Shown here: positions 26,717-38,770 of the stretch, piece by piece | Layout: each line of letters begins with the position of its first letter | How positions within the stretch are numbered: position 1 is the first letter of the stretch | Origin: Azotobacter vinelandii CA | GTDB lineage: Bacteria; Pseudomonadota; Gammaproteobacteria; Pseudomonadales; Pseudomonadaceae | Assembly (NCBI RefSeq): GCF_000380335.1 | Contig: NC_021149.1 | Location: forward strand, 1,912,501 to 1,976,500 | Length of the DNA stretch: 64,000 bases | Reading direction: 5' to 3' | Translations under genes and position numbers: made by a program | Notes under the pieces: model-generated | What the model was told of the DNA's origin: nothing | The model's input: the letters and a program-made list of their open reading frames with translations, nothing else | Databases searched by the model: none

Positions 26717-29122
26717 ATGATCCGTCCCCTGGTTCCCCTGCTGTTCGCCTGCTGCCTGGTGCCCCTGTCGGCACGGGCGGCCGACGAGCAGACGCTGTTC
26801 AACTTCGTGCGCCCCACCGATGTGGTGCAGGTCAAGGGCGAAGGCGCCTTCCTGCCGGAACTGACCGCGGAGACCACGGCGGGAGGAGATGTGCTCCGAA
26901 GAGTCACCTTCAATCCGCAGGAGCGGCCCAGCCTGCGTCTGACGCCGCAGCAGGGCAACTGGGACTGGTCTTCCGCCGGCGCGGTCAGCCTGCGCATCCA
27001 GAATGCCATGGACTGGGCGTTGACCCTGCAGGTGAGCATCGAGAGCGCCGACGGCAAGGTTCTCAGGAGTCAGGTCGCCCTGCCGGCCGGTCCGGCGCAG
27101 ACCCTGGTACTGCCGCTGCGCGTCAGCTCGCCCAGGGCGCATGGCATGCGCGCCGCGCCGCCGATGCCCTGGACCCATGAAAACCAGCGCCTGCTGGTGG
27201 CGACCACCCTGGAAGGCGAGATCGATCCGCGTCAGGTGCAGGCGGTGAGCCTCTCCCTGGAGAGACCGGACGTGCAGCAGAGCATTCTGCTCGGCCGCTT
27301 CGGCGTGCGCGAGGATCTCGAGCCGGCGGCCTACCGGGGGATCGTCGATGCCTATGGGCAGTACAGCCGCGGCGACTGGCCGGAGAAGGTGAACAGCGAC
27401 AAGCAACTGAAGACGGCGGCCGAGCAGGAGCGGGCGCAGCTCGATCGCTGGCTGGTCGGGCGGCCGGAGCTGGACCGCTTCGGCGGCTGGCTGAAAGGAC
27501 CGCAACTGGAGGCCACGGGCTTCTTCCGGGTGGCCAGGCACGAGGGCCGCTGGTACCTGGTGACGCCGGACGGCCATCCGTTCTTTTCTCTCGGCGTGAA
27601 CACGGTCTCTTCCGGCAACAGCCGGACCTACGTCGAAGGGCGCGAGGAGATGTTCCTCGCCCTGCCCGGCAAGGAGGAGCCGCTGGGCGCCTTCTATGGG
27701 GCCGGGGACAGCCGCCAGGCCACCGGCGCCAACGACGGGCGACAGTTCGCCCATGGGCGCTGGTACGATTTCTATCGGGCGAATCTCTATCGGACCTACG
27801 GACAGAGTTGCAAACCGCCCGTGGAGCAGGCCGCCGAGCCGGAGCGCGTGTTGCCGGCAGCTCCCATGGAAGAGGAACCGGACAACGTTCAGGTCGCTCC
27901 GGAGGGCGGCACGCCGGCCCCCGGACAACCGGCTCCCGCCAAGCAGCCGACCGCCGCGCCGCCGTGCGTCGTGCAGTTCTTCGACGCCCTGCGCTGGCGC
28001 GGGCACACCTTGGACCGCCTGCAGGCCTGGGGTTTCAATACCCTCGGCAACTGGAGCGATCTCTCCCTGGGAGCGATGCACCGGATACCCTACACGATTC
28101 CGCTGCTGATCCGTGGCGACTACGCCACCATCTCCACCGGCCACGACTGGTGGGGCGGCATGCCCGATCCCTTCGACCCGCGCTTCGCCATGGCTGTCGA
28201 GCGAGCCATCGCCATCGCTACCCGCGATCACCGGAACGACCCCTGGGTGATCGGCTACTTCGCCGACAACGAGCTCAGTTGGGCCGCGCCGGGGACGGAT
28301 CCGAAGGCCCGCTATGCCCTGGCCTACGGCACCCTGCGGCAGACCACCGACATGCCTGCCAAGCGCGCCTTCCTCAAGTTGTTGCGCGACCGTTATCGCA
28401 ACCAGCAGGGGCTCTCCGCCGCCTGGGGCATCGAACTGCCCGCCTGGGAGCTGATGGAGGATCCGGGGTTCGAGGCGCCCCTGCCGAGCCCGGAGCATCC
28501 GGCCATCGAGGAGGATCTGCAACGCTTCCAGCAGCTCTTCGCCGACACTTACTTCAAGACCATCGCCGAGTCGCTGAAGTGGCATGCGCCCGACCATCTG
28601 CTGCTCGGTGGCCGCTTCGCCATTAGCACTCCCGAAGCGGTCGAGGCCTGCGCCAAGTACTGCGACGTGCTGAGCTTCAACTTCTACACCCGCGAGCCCC
28701 AGCACGGTTATGACTTCGAGGCCTTGCGCAAGCTGGACAAGCCGATGCTGGTCAGCGAGTTCCATTTCGGTTCGCGGGATCGCGGCCCGTTCTGGGGTGG
28801 CGTGGCCGAGGTGTACAAGGAAGAAGAGCGCGGCCCGGCCTATGCCCACTTCCTGGAGCGAGCTCTGGCCGAGCCCTTCATCGTTGGCATGCACTGGTTC
28901 CAGTATCTCGACCAGCCGGCGACCGGGCGCCTGCTCGATGGCGAGAACGGCCATATCGGTCTGGTCGGCGTCACCGATCGACCATTCGCCGGTTTCGTCG
29001 AGGCGTTGCGCAAGGCCAACCTGAAAGTGGGCAAGGCCTTCGAGCCGGTTGCCACGCCCGCTGCCGGACAGCTGAAGACGGAGGGCGGCGCTCCCGCCGC
29101 GGCACCAGCCAGGACACAGTGA
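26717..29122 (+). CDS. Secreted beta-agarase-like glycoside hydrolase
   Basis: 801 aa with a signal peptide (cleavage probably after A21). Residues 25-200 form a beta-rich, CBM-like domain. From about 265 there is a TIM barrel like GH50/GH86-type agarases: RWYLVTPDGHPFFSLGVN, GFNTLGNW, then DNELSW with E519 as probable acid/base and VSEFHFGS with E681 as probable nucleophile. A Pro/Glu-rich low-complexity insert at 365-415, flanked by Cys365 and Cys417, interrupts the barrel. Periplasmic or extracellular. The substrate is unknown; an envelope or exopolysaccharide glycan such as alginate-associated material is possible. Its position after dinG matches P. aeruginosa order. Confidence 0.75.
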   Translation: MIRPLVPLLFACCLVPLSARAADEQTLFNFVRPTDVVQVKGEGAFLPELTAETTAGGDVLRRVTFNPQERPSLRLTPQQGNWDWSSAGAVSLRIQNAMDWALTLQVSIESADGKVLRSQVALPAGPAQTLVLPLRVSSPRAHGMRAAPPMPWTHENQRLLVATTLEGEIDPRQVQAVSLSLERPDVQQSILLGRFGVREDLEPAAYRGIVDAYGQYSRGDWPEKVNSDKQLKTAAEQERAQLDRWLVGRPELDRFGGWLKGPQLEATGFFRVARHEGRWYLVTPDGHPFFSLGVNTVSSGNSRTYVEGREEMFLALPGKEEPLGAFYGAGDSRQATGANDGRQFAHGRWYDFYRANLYRTYGQSCKPPVEQAAEPERVLPAAPMEEEPDNVQVAPEGGTPAPGQPAPAKQPTAAPPCVVQFFDALRWRGHTLDRLQAWGFNTLGNWSDLSLGAMHRIPYTIPLLIRGDYATISTGHDWWGGMPDPFDPRFAMAVERAIAIATRDHRNDPWVIGYFADNELSWAAPGTDPKARYALAYGTLRQTTDMPAKRAFLKLLRDRYRNQQGLSAAWGIELPAWELMEDPGFEAPLPSPEHPAIEEDLQRFQQLFADTYFKTIAESLKWHAPDHLLLGGRFAISTPEAVEACAKYCDVLSFNFYTREPQHGYDFEALRKLDKPMLVSEFHFGSRDRGPFWGGVAEVYKEEERGPAYAHFLERALAEPFIVGMHWFQYLDQPATGRLLDGENGHIGLVGVTDRPFAGFVEALRKANLKVGKAFEPVATPAAGQLKTEGGAPAAAPARTQ

Positions 29123-29203
29123 AGGCGGCCCCGTGCGGGAGTTCACAAACCCCCGCCGCGGCTGGGAGAATGGCGAACGGTTGTACTGCCAGGAGAAACG
29201 AAG

Positions 29204-30355
29204 GTGCAGGTTCAAGGCTATTTCGACCTCAAGTTCGAGGCGCTGAAGGACGCGTTCGCCGCCCTGTTCGAGGACGGGCAGACCCGCGGCGCGGCACTCT
29301 GCGTCCAGGTCGGCGGAGAAACCGTGGTGGACCTCTGGGCCGGGCTCGCCGGCCGCGAAGACGGCGAGGCCTGGCAGAGCGATACCATCGCCAACCTGTT
29401 TTCCTGCACCAAACCCTTCGCCACGGTTGCCGCCCTGCAACTGGTGGAGGAGGGCAAGCTGGATCTCGACGCCCCGGTGGCCCGGCTGTGGCCGGAGTTC
29501 GCCGCCGCCGGCAAGGAACGGATCACCCTGCGCCAACTGCTCTGCCATCAGGCGGGCTTGCCGGCGATCCGCGCGCCGCTGGCGGCGGAAATGCTCTACG
29601 ACTGGCGAGTCATGACCGAGGCGCTGGCCGCCGAGGCGCCCTGGTGGAGCCCCCGCGACGGAGGGCATGGCTATGCGCCGATCACCTTCGGCTGGCTGAT
29701 CGGCGAACTGCTGCGACGCGCCGACGGTCGCGAGCCCGGCCACTCGATCGCGGCACGCGTCGCCCGGCCGCTCGGCCTGGATTTCCATGTCGGGCTGGAC
29801 GACGCCGAATTCCACCGGGTCGCGCATATCTCGCGGAACAAGGGCAATCCGGGCGATGCCGCCGCCCAGCGCCTGGTCAGGGTCACGATGAGCGAGCCGG
29901 AGACTCTCAGCAGCCGCGCCTTCACCAATCCGCCGTCGATCCTGAACAGCAGCAACAAGCCCGAGTGGCGGCGCATGCACCAGCCTGCGGCGAACGGCCA
30001 TGGCAATGCGCGCTCCCTGGCGGGCTTCTATGCCGGGCTGCTCGACGGGCGTCTGCTGCCGGACGAACTGCTCGACGAAATGACGCGCGAGCACAGCTGT
30101 GGCGAGGACCGCACCCTGCTCACCCCGACCCGCTTCGGTCTCGGCTGCATGCTCGATCAGCCCGCGCTGGCCAATGCCACCTTCGCGCTCGGCCCCAGGG
30201 CCTTCGGCCATCCCGGCGCCGGCGGCTCCTGCGGTTTCGCCGATCCCGAGCGCGAACTGGCCTTCGGCTTCGTCACCAACAGTCTGGGCCCCTACATTCT
30301 GATGGACCCACGGGCGCAGAAGCTGGCTCGCCTGGCGGGAGAATGCCTGGGTTGA
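29204..30355 (+). CDS. Serine hydrolase (class C beta-lactamase/esterase family)
   Basis: 383 aa, no signal peptide. Catalytic motif SCTK has S67 and K70. Y157 in GHGYAPITFG is the likely YxN-equivalent base, and FGHPGAGGSCGF supplies the C-terminal HxG-type motif. This is the EstB-like esterase branch rather than a periplasmic beta-lactamase. The GTG start at 29204 has AGGAG nine bases upstream. It follows the agarase-like gene by 81 bases and matches P. aeruginosa PA1047 in order. Confidence 0.85.
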   Translation: MQVQGYFDLKFEALKDAFAALFEDGQTRGAALCVQVGGETVVDLWAGLAGREDGEAWQSDTIANLFSCTKPFATVAALQLVEEGKLDLDAPVARLWPEFAAAGKERITLRQLLCHQAGLPAIRAPLAAEMLYDWRVMTEALAAEAPWWSPRDGGHGYAPITFGWLIGELLRRADGREPGHSIAARVARPLGLDFHVGLDDAEFHRVAHISRNKGNPGDAAAQRLVRVTMSEPETLSSRAFTNPPSILNSSNKPEWRRMHQPAANGHGNARSLAGFYAGLLDGRLLPDELLDEMTREHSCGEDRTLLTPTRFGLGCMLDQPALANATFALGPRAFGHPGAGGSCGFADPERELAFGFVTNSLGPYILMDPRAQKLARLAGECLG

Positions 30356-30499
30356 AGCCACTCGTCTGTCTGCCAAGGCAATGCCTTGCTTGCGCCGAGG
30401 TTGCGGCCAGACTCAAAACTCGACCTCGAGGCCTGTTACCGTCATGCTGCCCGTGACACCTCATCTCCCATAGAACTTTCCTTGCAACGGGATCTGTCG

Positions 30500-31147
30500 A
30501 TGAAACTTCTCATTAATAGCAGCACCCTGATTCTCTGCATGGCCATCACCGCCTGCAGCACCACCGGCAAACAGGAACGTGTCGGCGCTCAGGCCGGCAG
30601 GTCCGGCTCGTCGGTAGCCAATTTCGAATCCAGGGAGAGTCGGGCCTGGGTCGCGGATCACGAGGCGAGCGTACGCGAGGCCGTCAAGGGGAGTCAGTTC
30701 GAGGTGGAGCGTCGTGGCGATCTGCTGGTCGTGACGGCCCCGGTGGACAGCTCGTTCAACCCGGATCGGCCGAGCATGCTGCTGGTGGCGACCCTGGGCC
30801 CGCTCAGCCGGGTGGCCAAGCTGGCGGCGCAGGATCGCGAAGTGGCCGTGCTGCTGCTGGGGCATGGAGACAGCAGCGGTTCGGCCGAGCTGACCAACAG
30901 GCTGAGCCAGGAGCGGGCGCAGTCCATGGCGGCGATCTTCCGCATGAGCGGCCTGCACCATGACCGCCTGATGTACAAGGGGATGGGTTCCGATGTTCCG
31001 CGCTCCAGCAATGCCAACAAGGACGGGCGCTCTCTCAATCGCCGGGTGGAGATGTACCTGACCACCCGGAGCAGCCTGCCTGCCGTGCTGGCCCAGTACG
31101 GCGCGCCAGGAATTCGGGTGGTTGCTTCAGATCAAGCGAAGCGATAG
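30500..31147 (+). CDS. OmpA-family peptidoglycan-associated lipoprotein
   Basis: 215 aa. Lipobox ITAC with C19. Residues 60-190 form an OmpA C-terminal domain; the peptidoglycan (DAP)-binding region [29 protein letters not shown] and [15 protein letters not shown] are clear. It probably anchors the outer membrane to the cell wall. It corresponds to PA1048 upstream of pdxH. The ATG at 30500 is chosen because it begins the signal peptide. Confidence 0.88.
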   Translation: MKLLINSSTLILCMAITACSTTGKQERVGAQAGRSGSSVANFESRESRAWVADHEASVREAVKGSQFEVERRGDLLVVTAPVDSSFNPDRPSMLLVATLGPLSRVAKLAAQDREVAVLLLGHGDSSGSAELTNRLSQERAQSMAAIFRMSGLHHDRLMYKGMGSDVPRSSNANKDGRSLNRRVEMYLTTRSSLPAVLAQYGAPGIRVVASDQAKR

Positions 31148-31196
31148 TTGTCTAGTTAGACTTTGGCTGACTGCTATTCATTCGAAGGAACCCCCC

Positions 31197-31844
31197 ATGC
31201 CCCAGACACTGGCCGACATGCGCCGTGACTATAGCCGCTCCGGCCTTTGCGAGGCCGAAGCCCCGCTCGAACCCTTTTCTTTGTTCCATCAGTGGTTCGC
31301 CGAGGCGATGAAGACCGAGCAGTTGCCTGTCGAGCCCAACGCCATGAGTCTGGCCACCGTGGACGGCAACGGTCGGCCCCATTGCCGGGTGCTGCTGCTG
31401 AAGGGCGTGGACGAGCGGGGCTTCACCTTCTTCAGCAACTACGAGAGCGCCAAAGGGCAGCAGCTTAGAGCGCGACCCTTCGCCGCCATGACCTTCTTCT
31501 GGCCCACCCTGGAACGTCAGGTGCGCATCGAGGGAGAAGTCGAAAAGGTTTCGTCGCAGGAGTCCGACGCTTACTTCCAGGTGCGTCCCCTGGGTAGTCG
31601 CCTCGGCGCCTGGGCTTCGCCACAGAGTCGGGTGATCCGCGACCGCACCGAGCTGGAAGAACTGCTGGCGTTGACCGAGAAGCGCTTTCTCGATCAGGCG
31701 CCGCATTGTCCCGGACACTGGGGCGGTTACCGCCTGCTGCCCGATCGCATCGAGTTCTGGCAGGGGCGCGCCAGCCGCCTGCACGACCGGCTCAACTACC
31801 GTCTGGAGAAGGGTGGCTGGGTGCGCGAGCGCCTGGCGCCCTAG
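31197..31844 (+). CDS. pdxH: Pyridoxamine/pyridoxine 5'-phosphate oxidase
   Basis: A 215-aa FMN enzyme making pyridoxal 5'-phosphate. FMN-binding [24 protein letters not shown] and the C-terminal substrate motif [13 protein letters not shown] are both intact, and the length is normal. The start has AAGGAA upstream. It follows the OmpA-like gene by 49 bases, as in P. aeruginosa (PA1049). Confidence 0.97.
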   Translation: MPQTLADMRRDYSRSGLCEAEAPLEPFSLFHQWFAEAMKTEQLPVEPNAMSLATVDGNGRPHCRVLLLKGVDERGFTFFSNYESAKGQQLRARPFAAMTFFWPTLERQVRIEGEVEKVSSQESDAYFQVRPLGSRLGAWASPQSRVIRDRTELEELLALTEKRFLDQAPHCPGHWGGYRLLPDRIEFWQGRASRLHDRLNYRLEKGGWVRERLAP

Positions 31845-31905
31845 ACCGACCCGACGGGGCCTCGTCCGGGAGCGCCTTCCGCGCGGATGGGGCCCTGGCC
31901 GCTGT

Positions 31906-32142
31906 TCAGGAGGCGGGATAGTCGGCCGCCGTGCGCTCCAGCCAGCGCGGCAGATCGCGGCGCTTGACGCCCTGCCTCCGGGCTTCGTCGAGGCGTTCCA
32001 GCATGTAGTCGCGCCTGGCCTGGTCCTGACCGGCGAGGGACAGGGCCAGATCGCGATCCATCCAGCGCTTGATGCGCACATACAGCCACCAGTGAAAATA
32101 CAGCCCGGTCACGGTGGTGACGAAAACGATGAAGTAGTCCAT
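31906..32142 (-). CDS. Hypothetical small membrane protein
   Basis: 78 aa. One N-terminal membrane helix (MDYFIVFVTTVTGLYFHWWL) is followed by a basic, helical tail (RRDYMLERLDEARRQGVKRR). GGGAGG upstream supports the start. Convergent with pdxH and divergent from the SlyB-like gene. No family recognised beyond similar proteins at the same site in pseudomonads. Confidence 0.7.
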   Translation of the reverse strand: MDYFIVFVTTVTGLYFHWWLYVRIKRWMDRDLALSLAGQDQARRDYMLERLDEARRQGVKRRDLPRWLERTAADYPAS

Positions 32143-32298
32143 GACAGTCCTCCCGGCCGTCACCCTAGCCGATCCGCCCAAGGCCGGAAAGTGGGGAGCG
32201 CAGCGTCGGCTATCCGGTTCGGCGCGGCACGAATGCGCCGTGACAAGGGGAGGTGACGGGCTTTTAATAATTGGCATGACTCATCCGGAGTAAACGCA

Positions 32299-32763
32299 AT
32301 GCGCAAGCCCGTTCTGTTTATCGCCTCTTTCGCTGCCGTGACGCTGGTGCTCGGTGGTTGCGTCTCCAGCCTGACCGGCGATGTCTATTCGCGCGGGGAG
32401 GCGCGTACCGTCCAGACCGTGCGCATGGGCACCATAGTGACCTTGCGCCCGGTGCGCATCGAGGGCACCAAGACACCCATCGGCGCCGGCGCCGGCAGCA
32501 TCGTCGGCGGCGTGGCCGGCAGCGGCGTGGGCGAGGGCCGTGGCAGCGCCGTGGCGGCGGTGATCGGTGCCGTGGCCGGCGGCATGCTCGGCGCCGCGGC
32601 GGAAGAGGGGATCACCCGTACCCAGGGTGTCGAGGTCACCGTACGCGAGGACGACGGCAGCATGCGTGCCTATGTGCAGGAAGTGCAGCCGAACGAGGTG
32701 TTCCGGGTCGGCGAGCGGGTGCGCATCCTGACCGTCAACGGCACCAGCCGCGTCGCCCACTGA
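32299..32763 (+). CDS. slyB: SlyB-like glycine-zipper outer-membrane lipoprotein
   Basis: 154 aa. Lipobox VLGGC with C21. The centre is a glycine-zipper-rich segment (GAGAGSIVGGVAGSGVGEGRG, about 60-80, and AGGMLGAAAEEG) as in the Pcp/SlyB/Rick_17kDa family. The C-terminal half has a small beta domain (VTVREDDGSMRAYVQE). CGGAG upstream. Such lipoproteins stabilise the outer membrane, often under PhoP control, but I see no PhoP box. Precedes the Mrp operon by 287 bases that hold no recognisable gene. Confidence 0.85.
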   Translation: MRKPVLFIASFAAVTLVLGGCVSSLTGDVYSRGEARTVQTVRMGTIVTLRPVRIEGTKTPIGAGAGSIVGGVAGSGVGEGRGSAVAAVIGAVAGGMLGAAAEEGITRTQGVEVTVREDDGSMRAYVQEVQPNEVFRVGERVRILTVNGTSRVAH

Positions 32764-33050
32764 TCGTCCTCCGTCGCATGGCCGTTCTCCCTTCCTCCAG
32801 GCCGGCGCACGGTTTCTCGCCCGCGGTTCCTGTCCGGTCCGCCGGAGAGCTCCCTTCCTGCGCCGGGATGCCGACCGCCAGCTAGGCTTGAGGCATGCCT
32901 GGGTGGATATCCGAAGACCCCCTTCCTGCCGGTGAGAGCGCCGGTCGATGGATGGAGGCAAGGACAGGCCCCTCGTGATCCAGCCCATGTCCGCGGCGGG
33001 GAAGCCCGCTGCCGGAGCGCCGGGCCGCATGCCGGAATCATGAACAGGAC

Positions 33051-35846
<2,796 letters not shown>

Positions 35847-35847
35847 T

Positions 35848-36177
35848 ATGGAGGCGCTGTTCGCCATCAGCCTTGGGATGCTGACCGCCAGCGGCGTGTA
35901 CCTGCTGCTGCGCGCACGGATTTTCCCGGTGGTGCTGGGGCTGACCCTGATTTCCTATGCGGTGAACCTGTTCCTCTTCGCCATGGGCCGCCTGCGCACC
36001 GGCGTCGCGCCCGTGCTCGGCAAGAGCGCCGGACATGGCGATCCGCTGCCGCAAGCCCTGGTGCTCACCGCCATCGTCATCGGCTTCGCCATGACCGCTT
36101 TCGTCGTGGTGCTGGCGCTGCGCGGTCTGGGCGAGTTGCGCAGCGATCAGGTGGACGGGAAGAGGTCGGAGCGATGA
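35848..36177 (+). CDS. mrpC: Na+/H+ antiporter subunit MrpC
   Basis: A 109-aa NuoK-like subunit with three membrane helices. YLLLRARIFPVVLGLTLISYAVNLFLF and DPLPQALVLTAIVIGFAMTA are conserved; the second matches the NuoK Glu/Gln-containing helix. GGGGGAGG upstream. It begins one base after the mrpA stop and overlaps mrpD by 4 bases. Confidence 0.93.
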   Translation: MEALFAISLGMLTASGVYLLLRARIFPVVLGLTLISYAVNLFLFAMGRLRTGVAPVLGKSAGHGDPLPQALVLTAIVIGFAMTAFVVVLALRGLGELRSDQVDGKRSER

Positions 36178-37673
36178 TGCACGCTCCCATCCTGCCGATC
36201 CTCCTGCCGCTGTTCGCCGGCAGTCTGCTGCTGCTCGGCCATCGCCTGGGCCATGGCATCCAGCGCCGTCTGTCCCTGGCCGCCACCTGGGCGCTGTTGC
36301 CGCTCGCCGTCTGGGCGCTGCTCCTGGCCTCGGATGGCCGGTTGCGCATCTATGCGCTGGGCGACTGGCCGGCGCCGTTCGGCATCGTCCTGCTGCTCGA
36401 CCGGCTCAGCGCGCTGATGCTGCTGGTCACCGCGCTGCTGGCCGGTTTCGCGCTGCTCTATGCGGTGCGCGGCGACGACCTGCGGGGGCCGAATTTCCAC
36501 GCCCTGTTCCAGTTCCAACTGGTCGGCATCAACGGCGCCTTCCTGACCGCGGATCTGTTCAACCTGTTCGTGTTCTTCGAGATCCTGCTGATCGCCTCCT
36601 ATGCGCTGCTGCTGCACGGCAACGGTGCCGCCCGGGTGCGCGCCGGTCTGCATTACGTACTGCCCAACCTGCTCGGCTCGGCGTTCTTCCTGATCGGCAT
36701 CGGCATCCTCTACGGTCTGACCGGGACCCTGAACATGGCCGACCTGGCCCGCCGGGTGGCTGGCGCCGATGCGGGCCAGGCGCCGCTGCTGGCCACCGCC
36801 GGCTACCTGCTGCTGGTGGTGTTCGGCCTCAAGGGGGCGATACTACCGCTGCATTTCTGGTTGCCGCGCGCCTATGCCGCGGCAACGGCGCCGGTGGCGG
36901 CGCTCTTCGCGATCATGACCAAGGTCGGCCTGTACGCCATCCTGCGGGTCTTCGGGTTGATCTTCGGCGCCCAGGCCGGACCGCTCGCCGGCCTGGCGCA
37001 GCCCTGGCTCTGGACGCTGGCCGTCGCGACCCTGGCCGCCGGGGTGTTCGGTGTCCTGGCGGCGCGCGACCTGCAGGTGCAACTGGCCTACCTGGTGATC
37101 GTCTCGGTCGGCACCCTGCTGCTCGGCCTCGCCCCGGGTAGCCTGGAAGGCTATGCCGCGGCGCTCTACTACTTGCTGCACAGCACCCTGGTCGCCGGCG
37201 GCCTGTTCCTGCTCGCCGACCTGGTGGCTCGCCAGCGCGGCGAACTGGGCGGCGCCCTGCAGCGCGGACCGAACCTGCACCAGCCGGGCCTGCTGGGCGG
37301 GCTGTTCTTCTTCGGAGCCATCTCGGTGGCCGGCCTGCCGCCGCTTTCCGGTTTCCTCGGCAAGCTGATGCTGTTGCGCGCGGTACCGGTCGGAATCGCG
37401 GCCCTGGCGATCTGGACTGTGGTGCTGTGCGGCGGGCTGGGCCTGCTGATCGCCCTCGGCCGTTCCGGCAGCACCCTGTTCTGGCGCGGTTCCGGCGCTC
37501 CGTCAGGCGAGCCGGCCGACGGTGTGAGGCTGCTGGCCTGTGCCGGCCTGCTATCGGGCAGCCTGCTACTGACGATGGCGGCAGCGCCGGTGCAGGCCTA
37601 TGTGCGGGAAACCGCCCGACAATTGCTGGACCCGGCCGCCTATCTGCGGATCGGCGCGGGAGGCGGCGCATGA
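36174..37673 (+). CDS. mrpD: Na+/H+ antiporter subunit MrpD
   Basis: A 499-aa NuoM/N-like antiporter subunit with about 14 helices. Conserved parts include DLFNLFVFFEILLIASYALLL (essential helix-5 Glu) and LKGAILPLHFWLPRAYAAA (Lys/His helix). It starts within the mrpC stop (ATGATG overlapping TGA) and ends in ATGA with mrpE, so translation is coupled. Confidence 0.94.
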   Translation: MMHAPILPILLPLFAGSLLLLGHRLGHGIQRRLSLAATWALLPLAVWALLLASDGRLRIYALGDWPAPFGIVLLLDRLSALMLLVTALLAGFALLYAVRGDDLRGPNFHALFQFQLVGINGAFLTADLFNLFVFFEILLIASYALLLHGNGAARVRAGLHYVLPNLLGSAFFLIGIGILYGLTGTLNMADLARRVAGADAGQAPLLATAGYLLLVVFGLKGAILPLHFWLPRAYAAATAPVAALFAIMTKVGLYAILRVFGLIFGAQAGPLAGLAQPWLWTLAVATLAAGVFGVLAARDLQVQLAYLVIVSVGTLLLGLAPGSLEGYAAALYYLLHSTLVAGGLFLLADLVARQRGELGGALQRGPNLHQPGLLGGLFFFGAISVAGLPPLSGFLGKLMLLRAVPVGIAALAIWTVVLCGGLGLLIALGRSGSTLFWRGSGAPSGEPADGVRLLACAGLLSGSLLLTMAAAPVQAYVRETARQLLDPAAYLRIGAGGGA

Positions 37674-38173
37674 GCGGGTTCCGTTGGCTGGCGCATCCGA
37701 CCCTGACCCTGCTGCTGACCGTCATCTGGCTGATGCTGGCGAATACCTTCGGCTTCGGCCATCTTCTGCTCGGGCTGTTGCTCGGCTGGGCGATCCCGCT
37801 GCTTTGCCGCGACTTCCTGATCGCGATGCCACGGGTGCGCCGGCCGTTCCGGCTGGGCCTGTTCGTGCTCCAGGTGTTCGCCGACATCCTCGTCGCCAAC
37901 CTGCATGTGGCGAGGCTGGTACTGGGGCCCGAGGCACGCCTGAACCCGGCCTTCGTCGAGGTGCCGATGGCCATCGAGGACGAGTTCGTCCTGGCGCTGC
38001 TGACCAACATCATCTCCCTGACGCCGGGCACGGTATCCGCCGATCTCGACGTCGAACGCCGGACCCTGCTGCTGCATGCCCTGGATGCGCCGGACCCCGC
38101 GCGACTGGTCGCCGAGGTGAAACGCCGCTACGAGACGCCCCTGCTGGAGATCTTCCAATGCTCGCCCACGTGA
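37670..38173 (+). CDS. mrpE: Na+/H+ antiporter subunit MrpE
   Basis: 167 aa. Two or three N-terminal helices are followed by the conserved soluble part with ITLTPGTVSADLD-like sequence (here ISLTPGTVSADLDVERRTL, about residues 120-138). A 16-base overlap with mrpF. This subunit is needed for full antiporter activity but its mechanism is unclear. Confidence 0.92.
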   Translation: MSGFRWLAHPTLTLLLTVIWLMLANTFGFGHLLLGLLLGWAIPLLCRDFLIAMPRVRRPFRLGLFVLQVFADILVANLHVARLVLGPEARLNPAFVEVPMAIEDEFVLALLTNIISLTPGTVSADLDVERRTLLLHALDAPDPARLVAEVKRRYETPLLEIFQCSPT

Positions 38174-38427
38174 TTCCCTTCTGCCTGGCGGTCATCGGCC
38201 TGGCCATGATCCTCAACCTGGTGCGCCTGATCCGCGGGCCGAGTCCGGCGGATCGCATCCTGGCGCTGGACACCCTGTACATCAACGCCCTGGCGCTGAT
38301 CGTGCTGCTCGGCATCCGGCAGGCCTCGGAACTGTTTTTCGAAGCGGCGCTGCTGATCGCGGCGATGGGTTTCGTCGGCACCGTGGCGGCCGGCAAGTAC
38401 CTGTCGCGCGGCGATATCCTCGACTAG
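38158..38427 (+). CDS. mrpF: Na+/H+ antiporter subunit MrpF
   Basis: 89 aa with three membrane helices. The family signature RLIRGPSPADRILALDTL follows the first helix. The third helix carries FFEAALLIAAMGFVGT. It starts inside the end of mrpE. MrpF carries the Asp in the ADRILALD stretch that is implicated in ion transfer. Confidence 0.93.
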   Translation: MLAHVIPFCLAVIGLAMILNLVRLIRGPSPADRILALDTLYINALALIVLLGIRQASELFFEAALLIAAMGFVGTVAAGKYLSRGDILD

Positions 38428-38442
38428 GGAGGCGCGTCGTCC

Positions 38443-38769
38443 ATGCCATTCTGGATCGAAGCGCTGGTCAGCCTGTTCCTGGTCCTCGGCAGCCTGTTCG
38501 CCCTGATCGGCGCCATCGGCCTGTACCGCCTGCCGGACTTCTACACCCGCCTGCACGCTCCGACCAAGGCCACCACCCTGGGAGTGGGCGGCATGGTGAT
38601 CGCCTCGATGCTGTTCTTCGCCGGGCGGCCGGAAGGGCCGAGCCTGCATGAGCTGCTGCTCACCCTGTTCCTCTTCATCAGCGCGCCGGTCAGTGCGCAC
38701 ATGCTGGCCAGGGCGGCGCTGCGCAGGCGGCTGCCGGTGAACGGGCGAACCCGTGGCAAGCCCTGGTGA
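38443..38769 (+). CDS. mrpG: Na+/H+ antiporter subunit MrpG
   Basis: 108 aa with three helices and the conserved GLYRLPDFYTRLHAPTKATTLG segment (residues 27-48). Last gene of the Mrp operon. It is convergent with the COG3650 lipoprotein gene, with a single base between the stops. Confidence 0.94.
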   Translation: MPFWIEALVSLFLVLGSLFALIGAIGLYRLPDFYTRLHAPTKATTLGVGGMVIASMLFFAGRPEGPSLHELLLTLFLFISAPVSAHMLARAALRRRLPVNGRTRGKPW

Positions 38770-38770
38770 T

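Noticed and set aside
29204-30355. Secreted class C beta-lactamase
   Set aside because: No signal peptide, and the motif pattern fits EstB-like esterases; the gene order also matches a pseudomonad esterase gene.
26669-30376. Very long open frame (1235 codons) on the minus strand
   Set aside because: It is antisense to the agarase-like and serine hydrolase genes, which have clear motifs, signal peptide and ribosome sites. High GC makes long antisense frames common; its translation is low-complexity and Arg/Gly-rich.
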